Shown here: piece by piece, positions 26,107 to 34,683 of the stretch
Layout of the letters: each line of letters starts with the position of its first letter
Numbering within the stretch: the first letter of the stretch is position 1
Source: JAJFKB01 sp965230515
GTDB taxonomy: Bacteria; Pseudomonadota; Gammaproteobacteria; Pseudomonadales; IMCC2047
NCBI GenBank assembly: GCA_965230515.1
Contig: OZ246007.1
Span: 3,038,001 to 3,102,000 of the forward strand
DNA: 64,000 bases
Reading direction: 5' to 3'
Position numbers and translations under genes: made by a program
The notes under the pieces: generated by a model
The model's database searches: none
The model's input: the letters and a program-made list of their open reading frames with translations, nothing else
Told to the model about the DNA's origin: nothing

Positions 26107-26175
26107 GCTAGCGCCTGTTTACTCGAAGCAAATAGTTATTGTTGAGCTGTAAGTTTGCCTGGTACGTTGCATTCT

Positions 26176-27399
26176 TCAACTGGCCAGCCCTTCGCTTTCC
26201 TCGAGTGCCGGGGATAGTGAGGGAGTGTTTTTCTGCGCTATCAATGCCGGAATCAGAAATACCCAGCTCAGCGCAAACAGCGCTGCCCCTGCCAGATTTA
26301 CGCTGTCGTACATGGCGGTGCCGGTGTCTCCAAGCAGAGTGGCTCCCAGGTAGGGGCCGATAGCAAAGCCCACCATTTGTAGCGCAACCCCTCTGACAAT
26401 CATTTTACCACCGTCAGCGAAACTGGCCATGACCGCTAACAGGTATGGTTGCGCGACATTCCAGGTAAAATTAAACAGGTAGACTGCAGTGGAATAGATC
26501 AGGTAGCTGACATCCCCCAGTAAAAAAGCAATGCCGCCGCTGCATCCCAGAACAGCGATGGAAAGAGGGACAAACCGGCCAATGCGTGCTGCCAGTATGG
26601 CGGCCAGGAAGGCGCCGGCTACACCAAGAAACTGTGAGATAGTGAGTACATTGGCAACACTTTGCTCGGTAATTGATGCGTTGGTTCCAACAAGAAACAG
26701 ATAGGCCCAGACAATGCCAATAGCGGAATTAAAAATAAGGATCGCAATTAAGGTTGAAGCTTTTACAAAGGCTGAAAAATGATCAGTCAGTTGGTGTGCA
26801 TCAACGTGATCGCCCGCCCGTTTTGGAAGATATCGGATCAGCAACAGGCCAATAGCGCAAAACAGGGCGAAGAATACCAAGACACCGTTGAGTGATACGG
26901 TTTTAAGCGCAGCAGGCATGGCAAATAACCCCAGCGCTCCATATATGAGTACCCAGGTCACGATAAAACCGAAGTTGCGGTCCGGATTACGGGTCAATCC
27001 CATCATTGCGAACGGTAGAGAAATCATGCCACCCAGGCCAATTCCGGTGATCGCACGAATAATTCCCAACGTCAGCGGGTCCTGTTGGCCAATGGAAGCC
27101 AGGTTGCCCAGCACGGCCACCAGCAGAAACCAGAAAGTCATTTTCTGCCAGTCAAACCTTGATGCGAACACATTAAGTACAATCGTGGTTGCAGCCAATC
27201 CCCACATCTCAGCAGATGCGATATAGCCGGCCTGTTCAGGTGAGAGCCCTAAAGACTCTACCAAGCCCTGTACGAATCCGGGCTGGACGATAAAAACACA
27301 AACACCTACTACTGCCAGGTAGATAATGGAGGCTACGGATCTGGTTGAATTAACATCAAGCTTGGAGTTTTCATCACTTAACAGCAGTTTTATCATCAT
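26176..27399 (-). CDS. MFS transporter
   Basis: Major facilitator permease of 407 aa with 12 predicted transmembrane helices. Family features include the loop after TM2 (NVFASRFDWQKMTFW) and the TM5 region GLGGMISLPFAMMGLTRNPDRN. The start at 27399 (ATGATGATA) follows AGGA; a longer reading frame upstream would add 32 polar residues without a ribosome binding site. It is followed by a TetR gene on the same strand. MFS members with an N-terminal helix beginning YLAVVGVCVFIVQPGFVQGLVESLGLS are often drug or aromatic/organic-acid carriers; the cargo here is not known. Confidence 0.88.
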   Translation of the reverse strand: MMIKLLLSDENSKLDVNSTRSVASIIYLAVVGVCVFIVQPGFVQGLVESLGLSPEQAGYIASAEMWGLAATTIVLNVFASRFDWQKMTFWFLLVAVLGNLASIGQQDPLTLGIIRAITGIGLGGMISLPFAMMGLTRNPDRNFGFIVTWVLIYGALGLFAMPAALKTVSLNGVLVFFALFCAIGLLLIRYLPKRAGDHVDAHQLTDHFSAFVKASTLIAILIFNSAIGIVWAYLFLVGTNASITEQSVANVLTISQFLGVAGAFLAAILAARIGRFVPLSIAVLGCSGGIAFLLGDVSYLIYSTAVYLFNFTWNVAQPYLLAVMASFADGGKMIVRGVALQMVGFAIGPYLGATLLGDTGTAMYDSVNLAGAALFALSWVFLIPALIAQKNTPSLSPALEESEGLAS

Positions 27400-27587
27400 T
27401 TGATTATCCTGCGCAGGAGTTCGAGTGGCCTGTGGGCCTATCTTTTTATAGGGTGACAAAAGTAGCCCACTTGAGCTAGAAAGTAAAGGGACCAAAAGAA
27501 CACTTTAGGTGACGGGTTGCAGATTTAACCAATAAGTTTTGTTTTGCTGATAAGAGTCTATGACTCCATGCGAACAGGATACTGGCG

Positions 27588-29153
27588 TTAAGCGAGACTG
27601 TCTTCAGCAACAAAATACTTAGGATCTTCAATCACATTAACCTCTACCAGATCGCCGGCTTTACGTAGCAGTTTGCGGCACTCGTCGCTTAGGTGTACCA
27701 GATGCAGCGTTTTGTCGGCATTGAGATACCGTTCCGCCAGAGTATCTATGGCTTCCAGTCCGGAGTGATCGGCTACGCGTGACCGGGCAAAGTCGATTAC
27801 TACGTCGTCATTATCCTGCTGTGGATCAAAGCGCTCGAGAAAGGAGCTTACAGAGCCAAAGAACAGTGGGCCGGTCACTGCATACACCGTTGACCCCTTG
27901 TGATCTTCACGGGCTTCGATACGTATGTGTTTGGCATGTTCCCAGGCAAATACTATGGCTGAAACAATCACTCCAACGACAACAGCGACGGCCAAATCTG
28001 TTGCCACAGTGACCGCAGAGACTAGAACCAAGACCATCGAGTCACTGCGAGGCACTTTGCCGATAATACGGAAGCTACTCCACTCGAAGGTACCAATTAC
28101 CACGATAAACATCACGCCAATGAGCGCCGCCAAAGGGATTTGTTCTATAAGCGAAGAGGCAACCAGTATAAACAGCAGTAGAAACAGGGCAGCGGAAATG
28201 CCGGACATGCGGCCTCGGCCACCCGAGTTTACGTTGATCATGCTTTGCCCGATCATCGCGCAACCGCCCATCCCGCCGAAAAATCCGGTAACTGTATTGG
28301 CGACTCCCTGACCGATACATTCTTTATTGCCACGGCCGCGAGATTCGGTAATTTCATCCACCAGGCGCAAAGTTAATAGCGACTCTATTAAGCCAATGGC
28401 TGCCAGAATGATCGAATAGGGGAGAATAATCCAAAAGGTCTCCAGGTTGATGGGTACCATGGGAAAATGGAAACTTGGCAAGCTGCCTTTGATAGAAGCG
28501 ATATCGCCCACTACCCGGGTGTCCAGGTCGAGGCCGATTACCATTAGGCTGACTACCACAATGGCCGCCAAAGACGAGGGTATAATGGTGGTGAGCCTTG
28601 GCAAACAATGAATGATAGCCATGGTTAGCAGGACCAGCCCTATGAGTAGATACAGTTGCTCGCCCTCTAACCAGGCAACATCCAAAATAGAACCTTCCAT
28701 AAAGGTGCCGGTTAACCAACCCTGCTCACCGGTTACGCCAAACTGACTCAGCTGAGCGAGGAAAATTACAATAGCCAGGCCATTAACAAAACCCAGCATT
28801 ACAGGGTGAGGCACCATTCGGATAAATTTTCCGAGTTTAAGCAGCCCCGCAAAAATCTGTAAAATCCCCATCAACACCACCGTTGCGAACAGGTATTCCA
28901 CTCCATGATCGGCAACCAGGGCCACCATCACCACTGCTAATGCGCCAGTGGCACCGGAGATCATACCGGGACGACCACCAATACAGGCAGTAATCAGGCC
29001 CACCATAAAAGCTGCATAAAGGCCCACTAGTGGCTCAACACCTGCGACAAAGGCAAAGGCAACAGCTTCAGGTACAAGGGCGAGGGCGACTGTTAAACCG
29101 GATAATAGATCATTTTTAAGGGTGGCAACTTTACTGGGGTGAAACTCAAACAT
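27588..29153 (-). CDS. SulP-family anion transporter with STAS domain
   Basis: Inner-membrane anion carrier of 521 aa. About 12-14 transmembrane segments begin with LLSGLTVALALVPEAVAFAFVAGVEPLVGLYAAFMVG, the SulP signature. The C-terminal STAS domain (about residues 405-505) has the DDVVIDFARSRVADHSGLEAIDTL core. Such proteins carry sulfate, bicarbonate or other anions; the bacterial BicA-like and sulfate-like branches cannot be separated by eye. Transcribed alone on the minus strand, 190 bases upstream of the MFS gene. The proximity to a sulfatase about 9 kb away makes sulfate release or uptake possible but not shown. Confidence 0.92.
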   Translation of the reverse strand: MFEFHPSKVATLKNDLLSGLTVALALVPEAVAFAFVAGVEPLVGLYAAFMVGLITACIGGRPGMISGATGALAVVMVALVADHGVEYLFATVVLMGILQIFAGLLKLGKFIRMVPHPVMLGFVNGLAIVIFLAQLSQFGVTGEQGWLTGTFMEGSILDVAWLEGEQLYLLIGLVLLTMAIIHCLPRLTTIIPSSLAAIVVVSLMVIGLDLDTRVVGDIASIKGSLPSFHFPMVPINLETFWIILPYSIILAAIGLIESLLTLRLVDEITESRGRGNKECIGQGVANTVTGFFGGMGGCAMIGQSMINVNSGGRGRMSGISAALFLLLFILVASSLIEQIPLAALIGVMFIVVIGTFEWSSFRIIGKVPRSDSMVLVLVSAVTVATDLAVAVVVGVIVSAIVFAWEHAKHIRIEAREDHKGSTVYAVTGPLFFGSVSSFLERFDPQQDNDDVVIDFARSRVADHSGLEAIDTLAERYLNADKTLHLVHLSDECRKLLRKAGDLVEVNVIEDPKYFVAEDSLA

Positions 29154-29407
29154 CTAATGGGCTCAAAATACAAAAATAAATGACGGCCCGACTTGCGGTG
29201 CAAAGCGGGTATCCAAATAAACCAATCGGCAGGATTTTTTGAAACGACGAGTGGAAAGGGCGTGCATTCTAACGAATGCGTAGCTGCATTACAAACGGGA
29301 TGAAAAGATAAAATAAAGATCAGGTGCCACAATTTAATTTATGAATACACTTTGTTTATGCTCTAATGGATGAGGCTTAGGGATTACATCATTTGGGGAG
29401 CATATTT

Positions 29408-29833
29408 GTGGATATCGAAGTGTTTATGGGTGGTTATAAAAAGGCGTGGGAGCAACGCGATGAGCAGATGTTCGCTGCTCTGTTTGCAGTGCAGGGTGAA
29501 TACCACAATACGCCCTTTGCGGTGCAGTGTGGTCATGAGCAACTAGCGGAATACTGGCGCAGGGTAAAACTTCAGGAAGATGTGCAGGTCGATTACGAAA
29601 TATGGTCGCGCTCTGAATCCGGCGGTGTGGCGCATTGGCACGTGACCTATCAGGTAGCGTCTGAAGAGCTGTTCCAGATCTGGGCAAAGTCCACAGGCAC
29701 CAACCTGATTTCCAGAGAACCAGGCGATCCGTTGCCGAAAATGGTGCTTGACGGTGTTTTAAAAGCGGAGTTTGAGGAGGGCTTGTGTCGCAAATGCGAG
29801 ATTTGGTGGCATAGTACGCCGGAGTACTCTTGA
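29408..29833 (+). CDS. NTF2/SnoaL-like small protein
   Basis: Cytoplasmic protein of 141 aa with the look of the NTF2/SnoaL cone fold: an N-terminal helix (MGGYKKAWEQRDEQMFAALF), a short loop with EYHNTPFAVQCGHEQLAEYW and alternating strands ending in CRKCEIWWHSTPEY. Family members are enzymes or binding proteins for small hydrophobic molecules. The GTG at 29408 follows GGGGAG by eight bases and is preferred over the TTG at 29393. It stands alone between divergent neighbours. Function unknown. Confidence 0.7.
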   Translation: MDIEVFMGGYKKAWEQRDEQMFAALFAVQGEYHNTPFAVQCGHEQLAEYWRRVKLQEDVQVDYEIWSRSESGGVAHWHVTYQVASEELFQIWAKSTGTNLISREPGDPLPKMVLDGVLKAEFEEGLCRKCEIWWHSTPEYS

Positions 29834-29896
29834 GGGGTGCTGCTCTTTGATTTTACAAACGAAACCTACTGCCTGGAGTTGCAAAGTGCCCTGATA

Positions 29897-30181
29897 CTAT
29901 TTGTTTCGCCAATCAATTGGTTTTTCCTGATCTCTTTTGCCATGATGCTCAATGGGTGAGAAAAACGGACCCATCAGGAACAACAATAGCGTGATCATGC
30001 CAATGCTGCTGATGGCAATTCGGTAGCGGGTTTCTCTGGGCGCTTTACCAATAATAGCCGCTTTCATAAATTTGATGAGCATCCAGTGGAGATCAGTCCA
30101 CACAGTCCTATAAAGGATATCAGGTCGTTGTGTCATCAGGGCATGTATGAAACGCAGTTCACCAAAATCACTCCCGCCCAA
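29897..30181 (-). CDS. Small putative membrane protein
   Basis: Reading frame of 94 codons from a TTG with one hydrophobic helix (about 54-70, IAISSIGMITLLLFLMGPFF) and a polar tail HHGKRDQEKPIDWRNK. A later in-frame ATG would give 79 residues. The ribosome binding site is poor at both starts and no family was recognised, but the single clear transmembrane segment with a charged positive-inside flank (KAPRETRYR) suggests a real small membrane protein. Confidence 0.4.
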   Translation of the reverse strand: MGGSDFGELRFIHALMTQRPDILYRTVWTDLHWMLIKFMKAAIIGKAPRETRYRIAISSIGMITLLLFLMGPFFSPIEHHGKRDQEKPIDWRNK

Positions 30182-30233
30182 GATAATATTGTATTAGACT
30201 GGCAGTGAGAGGGATAAACTAGGGGGATAGCGG

Positions 30234-30533
30234 ATGTTTCTGGCGATGAGCAAATTCAAAGTCAAAAATGAGATGCAGAAGCAGGTTAGCGAAGCATTTC
30301 GGAAACGCCCGCATTTGGTGGATAAGATTGATGGGTTTCATAGCATGGAGGTTTATGTTCCTGAGGATGATGATAGCGAATTTTGGCTACTAACCCGTTG
30401 GAGGGATCAGGCTTCGTTTGAGAGGTGGCATCGAAGTGATGAGCATCACCTTTCGCACAAGGGAATTCCAAAGGGACTAAAGCTTGAACCTTCGGAAACA
30501 GTGGTACGCTATTTTAGAAAAATCGCTGATTAG
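30234..30533 (+). CDS. ABM-domain (antibiotic biosynthesis monooxygenase-like) protein
   Basis: Protein of 99 aa that fits one ABM dimeric alpha+beta barrel domain: FLAMSKFKVKNEMQKQVSEAF, FHSMEVYVPEDDDSEFWLLTRWRDQASFERW and a C-terminal strand ETVVRYFRKI. The order matches IsdG/HmoA-like or quinol monooxygenase-like proteins; without the Asn/His/Trp sites aligned the activity cannot be assigned. It is the first gene of a three-gene run with a cobalamin-binding protein (18 bases on) and a histidine kinase, so a link to heme, tetrapyrrole or redox sensing is tempting but unproven. Confidence 0.75.
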   Translation: MFLAMSKFKVKNEMQKQVSEAFRKRPHLVDKIDGFHSMEVYVPEDDDSEFWLLTRWRDQASFERWHRSDEHHLSHKGIPKGLKLEPSETVVRYFRKIAD

Positions 30534-30551
30534 TCAGCAAGGATACTAACT

Positions 30552-31610
30552 ATGGCGGAAGTTGAAATACCTGGCTTGGAATCAAAGTATTTTCAAGCCT
30601 TGTCAGAGAGCATCGTTAACCGCCACTATCAATTGAATAAGCAATTGGAGCAGGCATATGGACCCGGTGGTCGTCAAAAGTGCCTGGATGATGCTGTGAC
30701 TCATCTGACCTATCTGGGACAGGCGGTGGAGAATAAGAGCGAGCAGCTTTTTATCGACTATATTTTGTGGGCGGAAACGCTGTTTAAAGGGATAAATCTT
30801 CCGATTTCACATCTTAAAGAACACCTTAAAGTGATGGCGGAGGTGTTGAGTGCTTGTCTGCCTGAGGAGCAGTCTGAAAGTGCCAGGTCGGCGATCAGTG
30901 CTGCCCTGTCCCAGCTTGGCAAAAGAGCCGAGCAGAAAAAATCCTTTCTTTGCCAGGAGGAGCCGCTTTATGAGCTGGCCCGGGAGTATCTTGATGATCT
31001 GTTGTTGGCAAATCGGGTAAGCGCCAGCCAACGTATTATGAAGGCGGTTCAGCAGGATGAAATACCTGTCAGGGATATTTACCTGCAGGTTTTTCAACCA
31101 TGCCAAAGGGAAGTGGGCCTATTATGGCAAACTGGAAAAATCAGTGTTGCGCAAGAGCATTTCTGTACAGCAGTTACTCAGCTTTGTATGTCACAGCTTT
31201 ATCCCTATATCTTTGCTGAAAACCGCTCTGGGCATGTCGCGGTGATTACCTGCGCTCAGGGAGAACTACATGAAATTGGTGTGCGAATGGTTGCTGATCT
31301 GCTGGAAATGAATGGCTGGGATGCTTTTTATTTGGGAGCTAATACACCGGTACAGAGTGTTTTGGAGTTTGTTGAAGAGAAGCAGCCTGAGTTGGTTGGA
31401 ATATCGGCCACCATTACCGCGAACCTGACACAGGTTAAAGGCTTGATTGCACAAATAAGACAGCTGGAAAAACGTCAAATTTGCATCATGGTTGGTGGTT
31501 ATCCTTTTAATGTTGCTCCCGATTTATGGCGGGAACTGAAGGCGGATGCGTATGCAAATGACGCACAGTCTGCAATCGATACTGTGACCCGGATTGCAGA
31601 GGGGCAATAA
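30552..31610 (+). CDS. Cobalamin-binding protein with Wx9EH photosensor motif
   Basis: Cytoplasmic protein of 352 aa. Residues 1-130 are a helical domain of unknown type. A four-helix cap (about 135-222) contains VGLLWQTGKISVAQEHF, in which Trp192 and Glu202-His203 form the Wx9EH motif of AerR/CarH/LitR-type B12 photoreceptors. The Rossmann cobalamin domain (about 226-350) has ELHEIG (Glu238, His240, Gly243), the ExHxxG loop whose His ligates cobalt, then SATIT and MVGGYPF. There is no MerR or helix-turn-helix DNA-binding domain, unlike CarH, so the output must pass to a partner. The next gene, one base beyond the stop, encodes a histidine kinase, the obvious partner (inference). Confidence 0.88.
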   Translation: MAEVEIPGLESKYFQALSESIVNRHYQLNKQLEQAYGPGGRQKCLDDAVTHLTYLGQAVENKSEQLFIDYILWAETLFKGINLPISHLKEHLKVMAEVLSACLPEEQSESARSAISAALSQLGKRAEQKKSFLCQEEPLYELAREYLDDLLLANRVSASQRIMKAVQQDEIPVRDIYLQVFQPCQREVGLLWQTGKISVAQEHFCTAVTQLCMSQLYPYIFAENRSGHVAVITCAQGELHEIGVRMVADLLEMNGWDAFYLGANTPVQSVLEFVEEKQPELVGISATITANLTQVKGLIAQIRQLEKRQICIMVGGYPFNVAPDLWRELKADAYANDAQSAIDTVTRIAEGQ

Positions 31611-31611
31611 G

Positions 31612-32802
31612 ATGGCTGGTAGGGCAAACGGGATTGTGCTGGATATCGATTCTAAAGGAAAAATTGTTCAGGTATTGCACAATGATACCGGGATCAAAGC
31701 GAAGGTTGGTGATCTTTTTCCAACACTGCTTTCTTCTACGGAGATGGCTAATGCCCTGGGGTTTTTGCAACGGCTTAAGCAGGAGAAACTGGTGATCGAA
31801 GTGCCAATGGCACTGGAATTGGACGGTCAGCCGGTTGAATTCTTTTTTACGGGGGTGGATAAGGGGGATCACCTGTTTCTGGTGGCCACCAGAAATCAGG
31901 GTGAGGATGCCGAAATCTATCGTCAATTGGCGATGGTTAATAATGAGTTGGCTAATTTACTCAGGGCAGCCGTTAAGCAGAACGCGCAAAGAAGCGAAAT
32001 GTCTGTGCCTAATCTGGATCAGTTTACGCAGTTAAATAACGAGCTGGTGAACACCCAGAGGGCATTGAGTAAATCCAACCGACAGCTGGCTGCCTTAAAT
32101 GATCAAAAAAATGAACTGATCGGTGTTGCCGCTCATGATCTGCGCAATCCGATCAGCGTAATTAGTGGCTATGTTCGGTTTGTGGTGGGAACCGGTACCA
32201 ATCTGACGGACGATCAGAAGCAGATGCTGAACAAAGCCATCGACACCTCCGATAAAATGTTGAAAATGCTAGAAGAGTTGCTCGATATTAGTGAGATAGA
32301 AGCTGGTAAGGTAAACCTGAAATGCCAGACAGTTGATTTGGCAGATTTGATAGCCGCTAGCATAGAACTGAATCAGGTGATTGCCGACAAGAAGGATATC
32401 CACCTGGAGTTTGCCAGCGATTCCATAGCTCCGGTCTACATTGATGAGCTAAAGATGGAGCAGGTCATTAATAACCTTATTAGTAACGCAATTAAATATT
32501 CTGGCCGTGAAACGAGCGTTCTGATAGCGCTGGAGCAGTATGATGATGAGCTGGTGGTCAGTGTCACAGATCAAGGGCAGGGAATTCCCGCAGGTGAAGT
32601 GAGTCAGGTGTTTATGCCCTTCTCCAAGACCAGTGTGAAGTCAACCGGTGGCGAAAAATCAACTGGGCTGGGGTTGGCGATTACTAAAAAAATTGTAGAG
32701 GCTCATGGCGGCAGAATAAAGGTTGAAAGTGAAGTGGGAGTGGGAAGCTGCTTTTCTTTTCGTTTGTCAGTTAGGGATCTTCAACAAGCACCAGCCACCT
32801 GA
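31612..32802 (+). CDS. Soluble sensor histidine kinase
   Basis: Histidine kinase of 396 aa without transmembrane segments. The N-terminal part (about 1-95) looks PAS-like (GIVLDIDSKGKIVQVLHND, LFLVATRNQ). A coiled coil (about 100-165) leads to the HisKA domain with phosphoacceptor His175 in GVAAHDLRNPISVISGY. The ATPase domain has the N box NLISNAIKYS, G1 DQGQGI and G2 STGLGLAITKKIVEAHGG. The ATG at 31612 follows AGAGGGG at a good distance, one base after the stop of the B12-binding gene, so translation is coupled. No response regulator is next to it; the downstream genes are convergent. Confidence 0.93.
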   Translation: MAGRANGIVLDIDSKGKIVQVLHNDTGIKAKVGDLFPTLLSSTEMANALGFLQRLKQEKLVIEVPMALELDGQPVEFFFTGVDKGDHLFLVATRNQGEDAEIYRQLAMVNNELANLLRAAVKQNAQRSEMSVPNLDQFTQLNNELVNTQRALSKSNRQLAALNDQKNELIGVAAHDLRNPISVISGYVRFVVGTGTNLTDDQKQMLNKAIDTSDKMLKMLEELLDISEIEAGKVNLKCQTVDLADLIAASIELNQVIADKKDIHLEFASDSIAPVYIDELKMEQVINNLISNAIKYSGRETSVLIALEQYDDELVVSVTDQGQGIPAGEVSQVFMPFSKTSVKSTGGEKSTGLGLAITKKIVEAHGGRIKVESEVGVGSCFSFRLSVRDLQQAPAT

Positions 32803-32807
32803 TTTGC

Positions 32808-34010
32808 TTACTCACTCCTCAAAGCCTGAGCAGGGCTGATGCGGGCTGCTGATGTTGCCGGCCAGAAGGAGAACAGGATGCCAAGGAATACAGAGAAAAG
32901 CAGCGGCAGGAATAAAGTGTGAACGCCGAGTTCCAGCGGCAGGCGGGATAACACATTAATCTTCTGTATCAATATCAGATGAACAATCAGTGGTCCCAGG
33001 ACTCCGGCAGTCACGGTTGCGACGCAGCCTTCCGCGATAAACAGAATCGCTATGTCCAGTTCAGTTGCGCCCAGTGCCCGACGCAAACCAATTTCTGCGA
33101 TCCGGTCACGTACGTTTGCAACTAAAAGGCTGGTCAGCGTTGTGCCGCCGAGAATAAGACATAGAATGGCAATGGCGCCTACGGTTAAACCGATAGTGGT
33201 TTGCATCTGCTTTACGTTTTTAATAAGGGTCTCGGGAATAATCCAGGACAGGTTTTGCAGATTCATCCCCGGCTGAGTGAACAGGTTCTGCAAACCGGGC
33301 AGCACGGCCTCAGCGGGCGTATTGTGTTCGGGCCTCATGTACAGTGCATCGATGGACTCTTGAGAGACGACCTGATCGTCCCAGTGTGTTTCGACTGATA
33401 ATGGAACAAATACTGCGTGCTCGCCAGTCGCCAGTCGGGTATCACCATATTCACCGGCCAAAGCAGAGTCATCGGACGCGACCACACCGATAATGAGGAA
33501 GGGGGTATTTCTAAGCAAAATGGTGGCGCCAACATCCCATTGCCAATTCTGATTGAGGGCCTCTGTGACAACCACATGACGCTTTCTCATCTCGATGTCC
33601 TGCTGATCCAAAAAGCGTCCATCGATGATTTGCCATTGCCGAATATCAAGCAATTCACTTTCAGCGGCGATCACCACCAGGCTACGGTCTGTTCCCGGGG
33701 TTTGTGCTTTTGTATGACGTACTGCGCTTACCCTGGCATCAGGATAATTTGCCCGTACTAATTGCGCATGTGCTGTGGTTAGCGATTTTGTTCGGTTCGA
33801 TGATTTGGGTAAAATCGCAATAACGTTGGTGCCAAGTTGTTCACTGAGCTGCTGTGAGCGTGCTTCCAGGCCAGTCAGTAGGGCGATAAGTGCTGTTAGT
33901 ACAGCCATTCCAATAGACATGGCGAACAACGAGAGCGCAAAACGTCCGGGCCTGCTCTTTATGCCCTCTTTGATGTCCAGGAAAAGCGGAGACAGGTTAA
34001 GCCGTTTCAT
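32808..34010 (-). CDS. MacB/FtsX-type ABC transporter permease
   Basis: Inner-membrane permease of 400 aa. An N-terminal transmembrane helix (about 22-46) is followed by a large periplasmic MacB_PCD domain (about 50-260) and three C-terminal transmembrane helices (about 275-390) with the FtsX signature RDRIAEIGLRRALGATELDIAILFIAE. This architecture works as a mechanotransmitter in MacAB-TolC machines rather than passing cargo through the membrane. Its start overlaps the ATPase gene by 14 bases. Last gene of a nine-gene minus-strand run; its stop lies five bases from the convergent kinase stop. Confidence 0.93.
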   Translation of the reverse strand: MKRLNLSPLFLDIKEGIKSRPGRFALSLFAMSIGMAVLTALIALLTGLEARSQQLSEQLGTNVIAILPKSSNRTKSLTTAHAQLVRANYPDARVSAVRHTKAQTPGTDRSLVVIAAESELLDIRQWQIIDGRFLDQQDIEMRKRHVVVTEALNQNWQWDVGATILLRNTPFLIIGVVASDDSALAGEYGDTRLATGEHAVFVPLSVETHWDDQVVSQESIDALYMRPEHNTPAEAVLPGLQNLFTQPGMNLQNLSWIIPETLIKNVKQMQTTIGLTVGAIAILCLILGGTTLTSLLVANVRDRIAEIGLRRALGATELDIAILFIAEGCVATVTAGVLGPLIVHLILIQKINVLSRLPLELGVHTLFLPLLFSVFLGILFSFWPATSAARISPAQALRSE

Positions 34011-34683
34011 GTTCTATCAGGGAACCGTCTTTGCAGCGTAAATGGCGAGAGCTGTAATCCAGCAGTGATTCGTTATGTGTAACCAGTAGGATCGCGATAT
34101 CTTCCTGCTCTCCGAGTTCATTAAGACAACGCATGACTCGTGTTGCCGCCATTGAATCAAGATTTCCGGTAGGTTCGTCTGCAACCAGCAGTCTCGGCTT
34201 GAGTGCGATGGCTCGTGCAATGCCAACCCTTTGCATTTCGCCACCGGATAACAGGTGTGTGGGTTTATCAGCCAATGAGGCCATGCCTACCTTGCCAAGA
34301 GCAATTTTTGCCAGATTCTCAGTCTCAGTTTTATCCACTTCCAGATAACGGAATCGAAATAGCACATTTTCCAGTACTGTGCGATAGGGCAGCAGGCAGT
34401 ATTGTTGAAAAACCATACCTACATGCTGCTTGCGCAGCAGCGATAACTCCGTTTCATTGAGGCCTGATGTCGGTTGATCGTTGAACAGTATTTCACCGGA
34501 AGAAGGTTCATCCAGTAGCGCACACAGGTTCAAAAAGGTGGATTTTCCTGAGCCGGAAGGCCCGGTGATGACACAAAAATCACCCGGATATATACGCAGA
34601 TTGATATCTTTGAGTACAGTCTGGGAAGCGTTACCAGTTTGGTAGCTTTTGCTGACATGTTGAAATTCGAGCAGTGGCTTCAC
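33997..34683 (-). CDS. MacB/LolD-type ABC ATPase
   Basis: ATP-binding subunit of 228 aa. Walker A is GPSGSGKST, the Q-loop lies in VFQQYCLLPYRTVLENV, the signature is LSGGEMQR and Walker B is LLVADEPTGNLD, followed by the switch His in LVTHNESL. Length and sequence place it with LolD/MacB ATPases that drive FtsX-type permeases. It overlaps the HlyD-family gene upstream by four bases and the permease downstream by 14, so the three exporter parts are tightly coupled. Confidence 0.95.
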   Translation of the reverse strand: MKPLLEFQHVSKSYQTGNASQTVLKDINLRIYPGDFCVITGPSGSGKSTFLNLCALLDEPSSGEILFNDQPTSGLNETELSLLRKQHVGMVFQQYCLLPYRTVLENVLFRFRYLEVDKTETENLAKIALGKVGMASLADKPTHLLSGGEMQRVGIARAIALKPRLLVADEPTGNLDSMAATRVMRCLNELGEQEDIAILLVTHNESLLDYSSRHLRCKDGSLIEHETA

